Of a DNA stretch of 64,000 nt, positions 45,271 through 56,487 are shown in pieces. A program made the position numbers and the translations under genes. Under the pieces are notes generated by a model. The model was not told the origin of the DNA and searched no databases. It saw nothing but the letters and a program-made list of their open reading frames with translations. This DNA is from Aquatica leii (lineage: Eukaryota > Arthropoda > Insecta > Coleoptera > Lampyridae). Position 1 is the stretch's first letter. The number at the start of each line of letters is the position of its first letter. The stretch is taken from contig CM069436.1 in NCBI GenBank assembly GCA_035610365.1, positions 8,422,937 to 8,486,936 of the forward strand. The letters run 5' to 3'.

Positions 45271-46333
45271 TGTAACGGCCCGTTAGAGTTCACTACAATT
45301 AAAATTCAATTTTGCAATCGTTTATTTTCTGCAACTAATATTGCACTTAAATATATTCAGTTTGGCAACGTCGCGTCGTATTTTGTTCGCACTTCCGTTT
45401 GAGCCATATTTAGGTCTTAGACGTCGTAGTGATGCAAGGAAGACAAATTTTCTTAATTATGGCGTAAAAACGCATACAAATTAATTTTTATTCATTCCAA
45501 CTAATTGCTGGTAAGTTTATCTTTGTTTCAATATAATTTTCTATTAAATTCAACATTTTTAGTGATTTCACAATGTTACGCAATACTATTAAACAAAGGA
45601 ATTGATTTTAAGGCCGTTGCATCTAAAGCAACGTAAATAGTTTTATGTCGATTGGAAACCATTCTAATTATTTATATTTAGGGTCTTGTCTTATTTTTTA
45701 TTATTTACTGGATTTTTCTTTTATTTACTGGATTTTTATTCCTTGGATTTATATTTTGGTTTTATGCTTGCTGTTGTGCTTTCAAATCTACATTTGGTGG
45801 ATTCGTTATTTTATGCTGGAAGAATCTTATCAATTCAACAAAGAATGTCCTAAAAATTGAAGATATCCGATAAGGTCATATCATATATGGGGAGTCAAGT
45901 GGAATTTGTGCTACTACTTATTACATTTTAAATTCAAATTAATTAAATTGTTTTTAAAAACTTTTTAGAATACATACTCGGTAACAATTTATACGTTTAT
46001 TACTTTTGAATTGATATCGATTAATAGTTAGTTATAAGATTTTATGCTTTTTATTTATCACCAATTTAAAGGTGGTTGGCGCCCAAATATTGTTTTAATC
46101 CAAATAATGTTCATTTTTTCTTTAATGTAAATAGTTAGTGTATTATGTTATAGTTGCAAATAAATTAAAGGAATTCACGCCTGTGTATTTTACTTTCATT
46201 CAGGCTCACACCCAGAGGTCTGTGTTCCGACTGCTGCCGTGGTAAAATAAGTATTTTTGCTTTCAATAAATGTATATTTATATTTTGAACGTTTATTATT
46301 ATTTTTATTGTATGTATGTTATTTTTTATTACA
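45271..46333. mobile_element. Solo LTR with 4 bp target duplication
   Basis: The 1,063 bp insert starts TGTAACGGCCC and ends TTATTACA, a TGTAA/TTACA inverted terminus typical of Ty3/gypsy LTRs. AGCA flanks it on both sides (45267-45270 and 46334-46337). The paralogous copy B has the uninterrupted sequence TATAGCAAAG at 58008-58017, a single AGCA. AATAAA signals lie at about 46160 and 46264, and GGTAAGTT near 45510 looks like a donor. No internal coding region, so it is what remains after LTR-LTR recombination. The family is not otherwise present in the window. Confidence 0.85.
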
Positions 46334-47025
46334 AGCAAAGGGGAGGAGGCAACGGTTTCATTTTTTGAGGGTCCGGGTTTTTATGCGGGCCTGGATTTTA
46401 GAGTTTAATGTTCACATGTTTGGTTGTTGTTGTAGAAAAGGGCCTCTTGACTTAAATTGTTACTATACGGCTCTACTTAAACACTATGTATATGTTATCT
46501 CGTTGTATTGCGTTCTTTGATGATATATGATACTTTTTTTATCAAAAAAATAAAATTTCGTTATGTATTTATACGATTTTAATTATTTATTAGAATACTG
46601 CTCATATTTTTTTCAAGATATTGGGTTTGTTGAAATTTTTAAAATTATAAAATTGTAAATGAAGTGATTTGTATAAATAAAGAGAATTTTTGCGTTATTC
46701 ACTTGTGTTGTTGCCATAACCATAATGCATTTTGATTTGTGTTGAAATCATGATTTTGATTACATTCAATATGCAAATTTAATTAAAATATTTTTTGTCG
46801 AAACGGTAACAATTTAAAGAAAAAATTGTGAAAACTAAAATCCTTTTTAAATAATTATTTAATACTTTTACAATATTTTGTATGTATTCTTTTTAATAAA
46901 AGTTTTTGTTTGTTGGGGTTTTTGTGGCTGGATCTCTGTGTCTGTTCTCAGAGGTTTTTTTACAGCATTTGTTTATCTTTGGATCTTTGTTTAATTTCTT
47001 GATTATGTCTCAGACTTTTTGCTCT

Positions 47026-47040
47026 CCACGTTGGGCGCCA
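47026..47040 (-). other. Primer binding site, tRNA-Lys type (copy A)
   Basis: The minus strand reads TGGCGCCCAACGTGG, complementary to the 3' end of tRNA-Lys, a few bases after an LTR end in ...CA. The same motif is at 56163-56177 and 60858-60872. Confidence 0.85.
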
Positions 47041-47335
47041 AAATCTGATGAGATGCTGTGATTACAGAAAAAACGACTAGTTATTTAGCGGCAGCTGTTC
47101 TACAATCGTCTGAGACGGCACAGGCAGCAGTACTTAACGAGAATGGGGCCAACGGGGGTATTTTTTCAGGGCCCGGACTTGTTGGCGGCCAGGATTTTTG
47201 CATAATGCATTTTGATTTGTTTAGAAGTCATAACTTTGATTACCTTTAATTTGAAAATGTATTTATCGGTTACATGGTTAATTTACATGCGCAGTCTTCA
47301 ATCTAAAAGTACTAGTTCCGTCTATATGCAATCAA

Positions 47336-47505
47336 AATGTGTAATATTGTACACTAAAGATAATTAAACAATATTTGATAATGTGAGGTGGTATAATAAA
47401 TTCTATGCATACAGTACATGCACATAACACAAAAAAAACATTTAAAAACTTTTTTACGCTAGCTCAGTGTCCTATTAACACCTAGGTGTCCAATATTATT
47501 TAAGT
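47336..47505. repeat. Stray satellite monomer right of composite copy A
   Basis: GTGTAATATTGTACACTAAA, GAGGTGGTATAATAAATTCT and GCTAGCTCAGTGTCCTATTA with ACACCTAGGTGTCCAATATT continue the satellite order over one full monomer. Together with 44243-44395 it frames copy A. Confidence 0.8.
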
Positions 47506-49475
47506 TTATGTACTATTGTCATAATTCTAGTACATACAAAGTGTACTGATTCTCACAAAAACGCAAAATGTTGATGGTTTCAAAACATTATAGCCGAGCT
47601 TTTAAAAGATATAAGTAGTTTGAGGAAAACTTTTAAATCTTATGTAATAATATAAACGAAAACATGCCTAGAATGATGTATAAGGTATTTCGTAACAATT
47701 TACTAATTACGCGCCGCTTTTGTATTTTTAAAAATCGTTTTCGGCACCATATGTTTTATTTATGAATGTGCGAAAATGAATACATTTATCTAAAAGCTAG
47801 AAAACAATTTTGTTGACACATTTTCATTTAATAGAAGAGAATCTCGAACGGCCCAACAAAAGTAGATAAGCTGTTTTATTGATTTCAAAAGTTCCTGCAA
47901 ATGTAATTAGGAAAGTTGCTTAGTAATTTAATAAAAGTTTATCTGTTGTTAAAAACTTTATCTATACTTTTCTTCTTAAGTTTCAAATATAATTAACAAT
48001 AACATTTTCTCTCGTAATCAATATTTTGAAATTAGTTCTTTTGGCGGAGCCACGTTTCTAATTGTCAACGTTCCGAGTTGATTACCCGCACGTTACTTGA
48101 TTACTTATGCTATTAAATTGTTCTTTAATTTCAATTAAATTAAATCTGTGATTAATGATTATAATTTGCATCTAAAAGACATCAGCTGGTTCAAACTTAG
48201 AAAGTTATTTTTGTATTTTAACTACTAGTTAATGAGACACCGAATAAAGAATCTAATTCTTCTTTGTCTATCAAAATAAATAATGGAAGTTTTAATTTTT
48301 AATTATGAATTTATTTTTTACGCCGGTCGCGTTTTTAAAAAAAATATTTTTCCAGATCACCTTGACTATTATTAACGACAAATATAATTAGACAAGCGCG
48401 CATATTAAGGAGATAATACAGACAATTAAGAAATATAAATATTTGTTAGGAAAGTAAATTTGTTTTAGCTTTTAATTTGTTTTAGAATAATAGTTTTTTT
48501 CAGTTTCTATTGTATTTTGATTTTTTAACACAGTGCTTTTTACCTTGTTGTTGTTTAGTTTGTTTCGCGTAGTTTTGGCGAGGACAAGCCCAACGTCGTT
48601 TTCTGACGTTTTTTTAATTGCACGGCCTTTCAGGTTTCACATGTTTAATTAAGATTAATTGCTGTTAATATTTACGTTTTTTAATCTATAGACTATTAAT
48701 CTGTTGTTTGTTGACGGATTAGCAGTGTTTTGTAAACCAAAAAACTAAAAAGTTGAAAGCTTGGCTTAAAAGACTATTTCATGAAGATATTTTTAAAACG
48801 GGGACGGTTTATTTAGGAAATGTTAAGACTTCGTAGTTAAGTGTCATATACTTATCTAATATTGATATTTTTTGAGACTAATTAATTAAATTAGGTGTTT
48901 ATAAATTAAAACGTGGCAATTGCGACACTTTTTATATAGGTCAAACTAGACGTAAATTTAAAATAGATGATAAAGTCTTAAAACTAAATGTTTCAGAAAT
49001 AAAAGTAAATTATAGTCATTTTACTTTACATCCGGGCAAATCTTTAAATGAAGTCGTTAACTTAGAACGATTTTTTTTCTTAATTAACTTTATTTCATAT
49101 TTTAATTTATCGAGTCAACAATTTTTGTATTATAATTAATTACATTTTTTGTTAATTATCTTTACACCATTTATAATTGTATTTAAATATTCTAATAATT
49201 AAATTTTTTTACTTATTGCCCGTTGCCAATTTATATTTTTGATGCAATTTTTTCCCCAGTTTATTTACAATTTGTCTTGGCTAATGGACGAAGTAAATTG
49301 AACTAGTTGAGCTAGAACGGAACTAAAATAAAACGAAAACTGGAATAAAATAAAACAAGAATTTAACATGTGGACAATCACCCAGTGGTTCATGCCCTAC
49401 ATTATCATCTCAATTGAGATTTGGCCTATTCGAGGTTACGTTGGCAATAAATATTATTACCTGATGTGTGTCAGT
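47506..49475. other. AT-rich DNA without recognised features
   Basis: No gene, domain or repeat partner seen on either strand. Confidence 0.45.
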
Positions 49476-49712
49476 TCAATGTCTTAAATCTAATGGCTTG
49501 TATCTTTTGAGTTTGCGTGTATCACTTTGTTCTGAGAGTAGTCTCTTGGCTAGTCTGTTGGGATGTATTTTGAGTCTCTTACTATATTTAGTAGTATGGT
49601 TATAAATTTCCTTTTTTACAGTTGGAATACGTAGATCACTTCTTATTATGTCATTTGTAATAAACCGAAAGAGTACCAACTTGTTACGTGCGAAATTTTC
49701 ACAACGGAGCAC
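49476..49712 (-). pseudogene. Jockey ORF2 C-terminal segment
   Basis: The part from about 49680 encodes RFITNDIIRSDLRIPTVKKE, then YSKRLKIHPNRLAKRLLSEQ and RKLKRYKPLDLRH, the standard Jockey C-terminus ('V.N..I..DL.IP.V..EI...Y..RL..H.N.LA..LL.......LKR..P.DL'). It picks up where the piece ending VLRII at 51006 stops, showing that both come from one element. Confidence 0.8.
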
Positions 49713-51006
49713 CCTGTGTATCGACTTAAAAATTAGTTTCTGGTTTGGACGCCCTCTGCCGACCTTGTTGGTGACTGCGAGGCCATTTTGAAGTTGTCAA
49801 CTACGTGTCGAGAATCTTGAATTGATTCCTAAATTTTTAAGGACATCCCTTGTGATGAATACAAATTTATAAGGCAATTACGAATTTATTACAATTCTTT
49901 CGGCACAGGCCGGTTCCACCACGTTGCAAGCACCTGTTCGCTTCAATAAGGAATAATGATGCATAAGTACGATTGATAAATACCGCTACCGAACGTATAA
50001 GCTTTTGGGAGGGCCTGCTACTTAAACAACAACGAAGTCTCGTCGAACAATGCGTCGGAGATGCTGATTTTTGCATAAAAATCGATTGTGTTATCAACCA
50101 CCTGTTCCTAATTACAACCTACAGCATTCGATACAACGGGTTCTGATATCGCATTTAATGATTTATTAATACTGATTTAGTAGTTTCCTTTTTCGTGAGT
50201 TATTGTGTGACACGAATTGCTATCAATAATTATTCTAGGCTGCCGGTGAGAAAACGTTTTCTTCACTCAAGCGAGCATTGTATTTGGTAAGTCAATTTGA
50301 TTATATTTTATTCGCTGTCATAAAAGTCACTCACGGAACTTAAATTACTGTCGGTGTCTATAAGTACGTTATTGTTTACATACCAATAAGGTAATTTCAA
50401 GTGTCATTTGTAGTGTATCGCATGCTGAGAGTAGACAATATTTATTACGAAATTTACTTCGCTATCTCTACATAATTTAAGTATATGCTTTATGTGTTGC
50501 CGATAAGTCTGGCACTTATGAATCGAGAAATTAGACAATACTCCGGTTAATCTTTTACGTTGTTAATTCAAGGTTTCTATACCTATTAATCATACTTGTT
50601 AATTTGTCTAATGTTTATGAATTGAGGAATTCAACATACTTCTGTCAATTTGCTACGCTGTCAAATTAAAGTTCTTATATTTGTTAATTATACTTATTAA
50701 TATTTCGAACATTGATAAGTGGAGAAATTACATATATTCTTGTTAATCGTCTACGTTAATACATTAAAGTTGTTATACTTGTTAATCTTTCTTTTAATTG
50801 TCGTTACCTATTAACAAATTTTGGCTACTTGAACATCAGAGTAACAAGGATTACGAACAAGTTTGGACCGTCTGTCGTGATCGAGGCAGAAGTGTTAATT
50901 TGGATTGATCTGGCGCTCTTAAGTATAATTTCCTTGAACCTCCCCTATCTCCGACTGTGTGAGTTGGCCGTGCAAGGTTCGTAAGACCTAAAGCTTGTAA
51001 CAAACT
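49680..51006. mobile_element. ~1.3 kb insertion inside the Jockey element
   Basis: Defined by the break in the Jockey reading between VLRII and FITNDII. The ends carry a short inverted similarity (CTTGTTAC at 49680 against GTAACAAA near 51003), which may be chance. Its interior holds four ~99 bp tandem units (50427-50805). No transposase is recognised. It may be a non-autonomous DNA element. Confidence 0.5.
50427..50805. repeat. Tandem repeat, about four ~99 bp units
   Basis: Units begin near 50427, 50521, 50620 and 50719 with GAGAAATTAGACAATACT-like sequence. Each continues through CTACGTTGTTAAT-like, AAAGTTCTTATACTTGTTAA-like and ATACTTATTAAT-like words. The first unit is the most diverged. 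Confidence 0.65.
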
Positions 51007-52200
51007 ATTATCCTCAACACTTTTGTTTGGAACCTTTCCAGAATTTCAATATTAGTGCTGGACGCAGTGCTTCATAATTAGACACTGCATAACGACATTG
51101 GTTTTAGCACTTTATTTTTAGAGTAAGTTGTCCTTCTTATTAACCAATACAGTTAGTTGTTTCCTCTTAGACCAGATATGCATTTTTTAGGTCAGTCGGC
51201 GATCAAGGTGCAATTTTCTTGTGGTAGAAGGTTGTTGTTGAGCATAACTGGAGGACATGTTTTTTTTTCTTAAAGTGAATGTTACTTTAGTAGATTTTTG
51301 ATCATTTGTCTGTAGCCGCCATGTTTTAAGTCAGTGATGGACTTTATTAAGATGAATTTGCAGTATTGTAGAAGCTTCTCTTGGATTGATATACGATGTC
51401 GTTATTGTAGTGTAGTCTACAAAAGTTGTGGTCATTGTGTTTTTTAAAGTAGGGAGATCTAATTTATATAATATATAAAGTAAAGGTTCTATCACGCTAC
51501 CTTATGGTAACACCCGAAGAAACAGCCTTCATGTCAGAATACTTGTCTTGATCTTTGACAACAAATTGTCTTGCACTCATATAAGATTTTAGATTATGAA
51601 ATATTTTGTGTGGCAGGTCCAGCTTAAATTTGAATAGTAAGCCATTGTGTCAGAGCTTGTCAAATGCCTAACGTACGTCAAGAAGTATAGCTGTGGAATA
51701 CTGTCAGTTTTCAAAGACTAAGTTGATTTTTTCAACTTGTTCAGTTGTTGCATATCTTTCTCTAAGCCCAAATTGACGTTCCGGAATTAAGTGTGCTGGT
51801 TTAATTAAGTAGTTTTTTAAATATTTTTGATATAGTTGGTAGCAGACTCATAGGACAGAATGACCTCATTTCTAGATTAAGGGCAGCTACCTTCCAGTAT
51901 GGTGGATGTGTTCTAGTCTTAATACAACGTTAAACATTGTTATGATCCTTATTAGTTTACTGGGAGTTCTTTTAATCTTCGTTCAGTTATAAGATTACAC
52001 TCTGGGCATTTTTTGTACTTAGATTGTACTGTATAGTGTTTCGTACCTCTTCTATATTAAACTTTTTGATAAGTAGCTCTAATTGATCTGGTGTTTCTAA
52101 GTATGGTCGTATCAGGTGCTCTTCATTGGATGTAAAGTTCTTAAATTTATTCGATATTTACGGAAAGGAAATGCGAACGGGTCAATGACTTGCATACTTT
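51006..52200 (-). pseudogene. Jockey reverse transcriptase (main part)
   Basis: Minus-strand pieces, in order: LELLIKKFNIEEVRNTIQYN (linker, 52090), RLKELPVN, PPYWKVAAL and SLLPTISKIFKKLLN (51850), LIPERQFGLRERYATTEQVE (51760) and YSTAILLDVR.AFDKL (51690, first catalytic Asp). Then GLLFKFKLDLPHKIFHNLKS, a degraded 'GVPQGSVLGP' region and TTFVDYTTI (51437-51411), where the second Asp of FADD is Tyr. It ends NIEILERFQTKVLRII (51030). This is the Jockey order. Loss of the catalytic pair and numerous stops make it dead. Confidence 0.8.
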
Positions 52201-52459
52201 GGGTCGCTGTGAATGGTCGATTTGGTTAAGACGCTGTCTGCTAAATTCGGGTACGCTTTTATGAAGAATTGTACAGTATACCAGCGGGACCCACTAGAGA
52301 AAAGGTTGCTAACAAAAAATGACAGCACAAATATAGCTTTAATCGTTGGAGTGGTGTATCAGTGGTTAGTAATTATCGAATTTTTGTTTTAGTTTTCTTG
52401 CGTGCTATTACTTATTGGATAGTTTTTCTTGTCGATAATTATTAATAGTTCTGATTGTT

Positions 52460-52960
52460 TTGTTGAACGTGGTTAAGGTTAGCGAGTTAGCAGTGTTTGT
52501 TCGAGATATAGATACTTTCGCAGCGTCTCGACCTCTGTCTTTTGTGCCTATTGCCAATCCTATTTGTGTTCACTGTAGTCCTAAGGGGGTTGCCCCATAC
52601 GTTCTGTTCCTGTTCTTGCTGATTTGTCTACTGGTCTGTCTTCTTTCTCTAGGATTATCGGCGTTACTAAGGATTAGTGGTTTCCTGATATTGATTAAGC
52701 TTGAAGGACCTCTGCGAATGTATTTAAAAGTTCTATTCGTTTTGGAGGTCTGGAGACTACTCGTTTGCAAGTCTGTCGTCTTTTTCAAATTGTTTTCTTT
52801 CATCGGCGTCGCTTTGTATAGATTTTATATCGTTTATTTTAAATTTAGTGTGTCTTTCAATTGTTACGAGAATTTTCTTGGCAAGTGGATCGCAAGTCTC
52901 GGTGTGCTAATCCTGCACTAAATAAAAAAGGCTCCAAAACAAATACAGACCTTGTTTAAA
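52460..52960 (-). repeat. LTR-leader-like repeat, copy 2 of 2, with a gag-like frame
   Basis: GTTACGAGAATT, TCTCGGTGTGCTAATC and AGGCTCCAAAAC (52865-52945) match 13690-13830; the last is a mutated GGCGCC primer-site core on the minus strand. Downstream on that strand a 77-codon frame opens (52803, MKENNLKKTTDLQTSSLQTS). It reads into further Ser/Thr/Arg-rich open stretches to about 52460. This fits a primer site, leader and gag start of an LTR element, but no conserved gag domain is seen. Confidence 0.35.
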
Positions 52961-55900
52961 TCTCTCGATCACTAAAAGGAACAAGTTGACGAAACACAAC
53001 TTCTAACAACAATATATTTAGTTCAAGAAGAGAAAATAGTCGTTAAAATCAACAGAGAAAGAGGTAGACCAATAACAATTCTAGATTTGTCGACTAATAT
53101 AGTGATATTACAGGTTGTAATGTTAAAAAGTTGGTAGGTTAAAATTTTTCGAGTATAAAAATTGTCCTCGACACGCCCACTTTTCGTCGGCGATTGTCAA
53201 TTTTTATAAGCGCACATTTTATTCATTTTCTGGTAATATTTGGTGCAACACTGACCTCTACGCCCAACAAGGCTTTCACCATTAAGTTATTTTACGCGAT
53301 TCCACGTGATGCAAAGTAATTTTGTGTCTATCTATTACAAAGTCGTATGCAGTGCGCGTTGAGTCTCTAAGTCTTCATTTTTTTGTTATATACTTTTGCG
53401 ATTTTAAATTTATGGATATAAAGTCATTCTTCGAATGTAAAAGTTTAGACCGACTAGGTCAGTTTACTGTACGACGTGTTGCCCAGTATAGGGCGCAACT
53501 TATACCCATTTATTAGCGTTTGCAAAATTTACGTAATTATATTTATGTACTTTCTTCGTCCTCTAGAATTATTATCTGTGATAAAATAAATATATACTCT
53601 ATGTTATTACTTCTGTCGTGTTATTTGTTCTTTTACAGCTACGGGTAGAGTTAAACGATAACTACCTAATTTAATCTTTCATAGTTTTGGCGTCTTTTTA
53701 GATTTAATTTCTAATTTTGCATTATAAAGCCAGCGACTGCCTCACCGAGGACAACTGTGTTAGACGTTGCCTAATTTTTTTGGTTACACGAAAACCAGTG
53801 TAACAAGGTATAATATCAAAGTAGACCCTTTCGTTCAGGCAAGCCACCATACAACTTAATATATTTAAATGCTAAGTGTATGATTTTAATTTAAATGAAA
53901 ATATTACTCGATCAAACTACCTCGTTTACTATGCAATCGCGATATAAATCAACAATAGACAATGATAATAATGAGGCGCAAAAAAAGTAAAATATGAGTA
54001 CAAAACTGACTAAACCGACAATTCTTCGGCATCAGTAGTGACTTCCACTACTCCTTTTTATGTGATTTAAAACGAAAATATGCGTGGTATATAAGCTTAT
54101 GTACGACGGTTAATGTTATTTTGCCGTCTTTGAACATGACTGCGTTCAAATGATCGAAGAAACTTGACGGATGTCACGTCAACGTACTCAACGACAATAC
54201 ATAAGGTTACAGATGATATAAAGTTTGCGACTGAAGGTAAACTTAAGTCACTTTGATCTAACGTTATAATTACATAATATAAGTTAAAAGGCTAAAGGCT
54301 GACGGTTAGTGAATACAATTGAAATAAATTACGTAAAACAAAATTCTACGTTATTAAGAAGTAGTACGTAAGCTGACATAAGTAAAGTAATAAATATAAA
54401 TGCGAGAAGGTATACGTTATACTAAGTAATCTGCATAAAGTAATATAACGATACTGATACAGGTGTGTCTGCTCTCGTCTCTTCTGATTATATTAAACGA
54501 GGTGGACTCCACAGATCACATATCTCGAGAACGGCCAGGTACAAATTCCTTGAAACTCGTTAAAAAAGTAAAAAGATAACATGACGATGCCATCTTTGGG
54601 AATTGCTTTACTACCTGGAAAGCGCATAATTAACCCTATCGCCGAATCTGATCAATACCTGGAATACGTTTTCGCTAAAGCGTAATAGAAATCACTGCCG
54701 AAAAAAATTCAACAGAAAGAAAACTACTTACATGTCGTAAAATAACACCCGGATACACGAACGTTCAACAGCGCTAAGCAGCGAATAAAATAATCGTTAG
54801 TTGCTGTAACGCGTTTATTCCCACCCGTAAAGTGAAATGACAATCAGTAGCGTCCTTAGACAGTGCAGCCATTAATTTTAATTTAGAATAAATATTTTTG
54901 ATGAATCTAAATAACGACATGTAACAAAATTTATTCAGTATTAGTTGATTTACCCACGCCACTCTCTGGTACAAGAGCTGCCGTTGCCTTTCTTTACTGT
55001 GTGTTAAGTTTAGAGGTAATTAGTCGCACTTCAGCCGTGCACGTTACAAATAGCTTAATTTTTATTATGATTGCACGGGATTAACTTCACAACATTCGCC
55101 ACTTACTTACTTATACTTTTGTCATAAGTCTTCACTCTTTTTGTAGTTAATTTTTGTGTCTAAACAGAAACTACTCTTGAGACCGTGAAATTCAAATATT
55201 TTTGTTCCTTCTTGTATCGATCGTTTTTACTTTCAACAGTGTGCTAGCGCATAATTTAATTAAAGGGGGGATTTTGATTTTTGGTGTTTTTTTAATCATT
55301 TCATAATTTTTACAGTAATTTCTTAAAACTCTATTTTTGAATGGAAATAGAAAATCGTAATTTTGTCACATGTTGATACACATAAAAATAGAAATATTAG
55401 TCGAAAGTTTACCTTTGTGTTTCCTTTATAATAAATGTTTTTCATACCTACGAGCTAAATTATCAAATAAATTATTTAATTGTGATACAATTTCATGAAT
55501 ATTAATATCTGTATAAATTGATGTAATTCTGATTGACATCGTTATTATTATGATAATTACTATTAATGTCTACTTCAAACACAAAATCAAAATTAGCTTC
55601 AAAGAGATTTACAATGTTAAGCATAAATTCGAGAAAAGTTTTTCGTTTACTTTGTATAGAAATCTCATTATAGCAATATATTTTGAACTTAACGTTAAAT
55701 TTATAAGTTTTACGGATTTTGTAAATTGCTTTATTAATTGTTAGCGTTAAAATTATTTTCAAGTTACGGTTTTATTGAATATTCAAAACTAACGCTAAAT
55801 GACAACATTCGAAAATTAGCGAATCTGTTACGTTCAACAGTTACTTTGTTTTCTATAATCACACAGGAAAACTACAATTTGAAATACAGGGATAAACCCA

Positions 55901-56059
55901 TTAGGGACGCTTTGTAAATACCCCATCAGGTGTAAATATTTAACATTTTAGCATATAGTGAATTGTTAATTTAAATTTTTATTAAACTGGTTAACTTTAA
56001 TAGTATCATTTTTAGAAAGAATCTTTACAAGTCAATTTTATAAAATAAAGTTTATTATT
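52961..56059. other. Unassigned AT-rich DNA
   Basis: No gene or domain recognised. ACACGCCCACTTTTCGTCGG near 53170 resembles AACGCCCACTTTTTGCTACG near 59800, suggesting that both carry pieces of one repeat family. Confidence 0.4.
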
Positions 56060-56482
56060 TATTTATTATTGTATCTCTGTCTTTTGTCAGCTGTTTTTTA
56101 TTGCGTTTGTTTATTTCTAGTTGTGCATTCAATTTCTTGATTATGACGCAGGTTTTTGTTGCCCACGTTGGGCGCCAAAATCTGTAACGTGCTCTCAAAT
56201 TTGGGCGCCAGAGCGAGTTTTTTATAGCGGTGCTCGCTTACACTGAAAAACAAACAAAAATGGAAGGATCGTGATTTATGACAGTCGTAATATTGTTGAT
56301 AGTAACAAAACTTTGACGTCGAGTATCTGTTTGCTAGCTTTACTTTAAAGTTAAGTTTAATTAGTTTCTCAAAAGCAAATTATCATATTTGTAACAAAGT
56401 TTATTATTACAAAAAAATACAAGTTGTTTTAGACTCTACTAAAGACGACACAATGAAATTGGATAGATTGCTGCTCGTTTTA
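56060..56482 (-). mobile_element. Leader, tRNA-Lys primer site and LTR start left of copy B
   Basis: 56075-56177 aligns with the leaders at 46915-47040 and 60745-60872 (shared ATCTCTGTC, GCGTTTGTTTAT, AATTTCTTGATTAT, CACGTTGGGCGCCAAAATCT). The primer motif CCACGTTGGGCGCCA is at 56163-56177, followed by TGTAACGTGCTC, a plausible LTR start at 56183. The sequence after that differs from the TGATGAGATG blocks of the other two copies. So leader-LTR units of one lineage occur twice in tandem here (56.1 and 60.9 kb). Confidence 0.6.
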
Positions 56483-56487
56483 TGGGT

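Larger units (their letters stand above)
44430..47340 (-). mobile_element. Composite LTR-derived unit, copy A (TRIM-like, non-coding)
   Basis: Apart from the solo LTR inside it, this region aligns with copy B (57233-61600). Order on the plus strand: an 840 bp block (44430-45270), an LTR-like block (46334-46890, with GTCCGGGTTTTTATGCGGGC and GTTCACATGTTTGGTTGTTG), a ~140 bp leader (46905-47025), a tRNA-Lys primer site (47026-47040) and a second LTR-like block (47046-47340, starting TGATGAGATGC). The primer site is on the minus strand, so the element is read leftward. The second block lacks the middle ~270 bases present in copy B. No gag or pol is present. Confidence 0.65.
49476..52200 (-). mobile_element. 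Jockey-clade non-LTR retrotransposon, 5'-truncated and interrupted
   Basis: On the minus strand the element runs from the endonuclease-RT linker (about 52170) through the RT to about 51006, then resumes at about 49680 and ends near 49476 with the family's C-terminus. The 1.33 kb between is an insertion with its own tandem repeat. No endonuclease is recognisable upstream of 52200, so it is probably a 5'-truncated LINE copy. Many stops and frameshifts indicate age. Confidence 0.75.

Noticed and set aside
52460..52921. 153-codon plus-strand hydrophobic ORF
   Set aside because: It opens at a non-ATG codon and overlaps a better minus-strand gag-like frame; no membrane protein family recognised.
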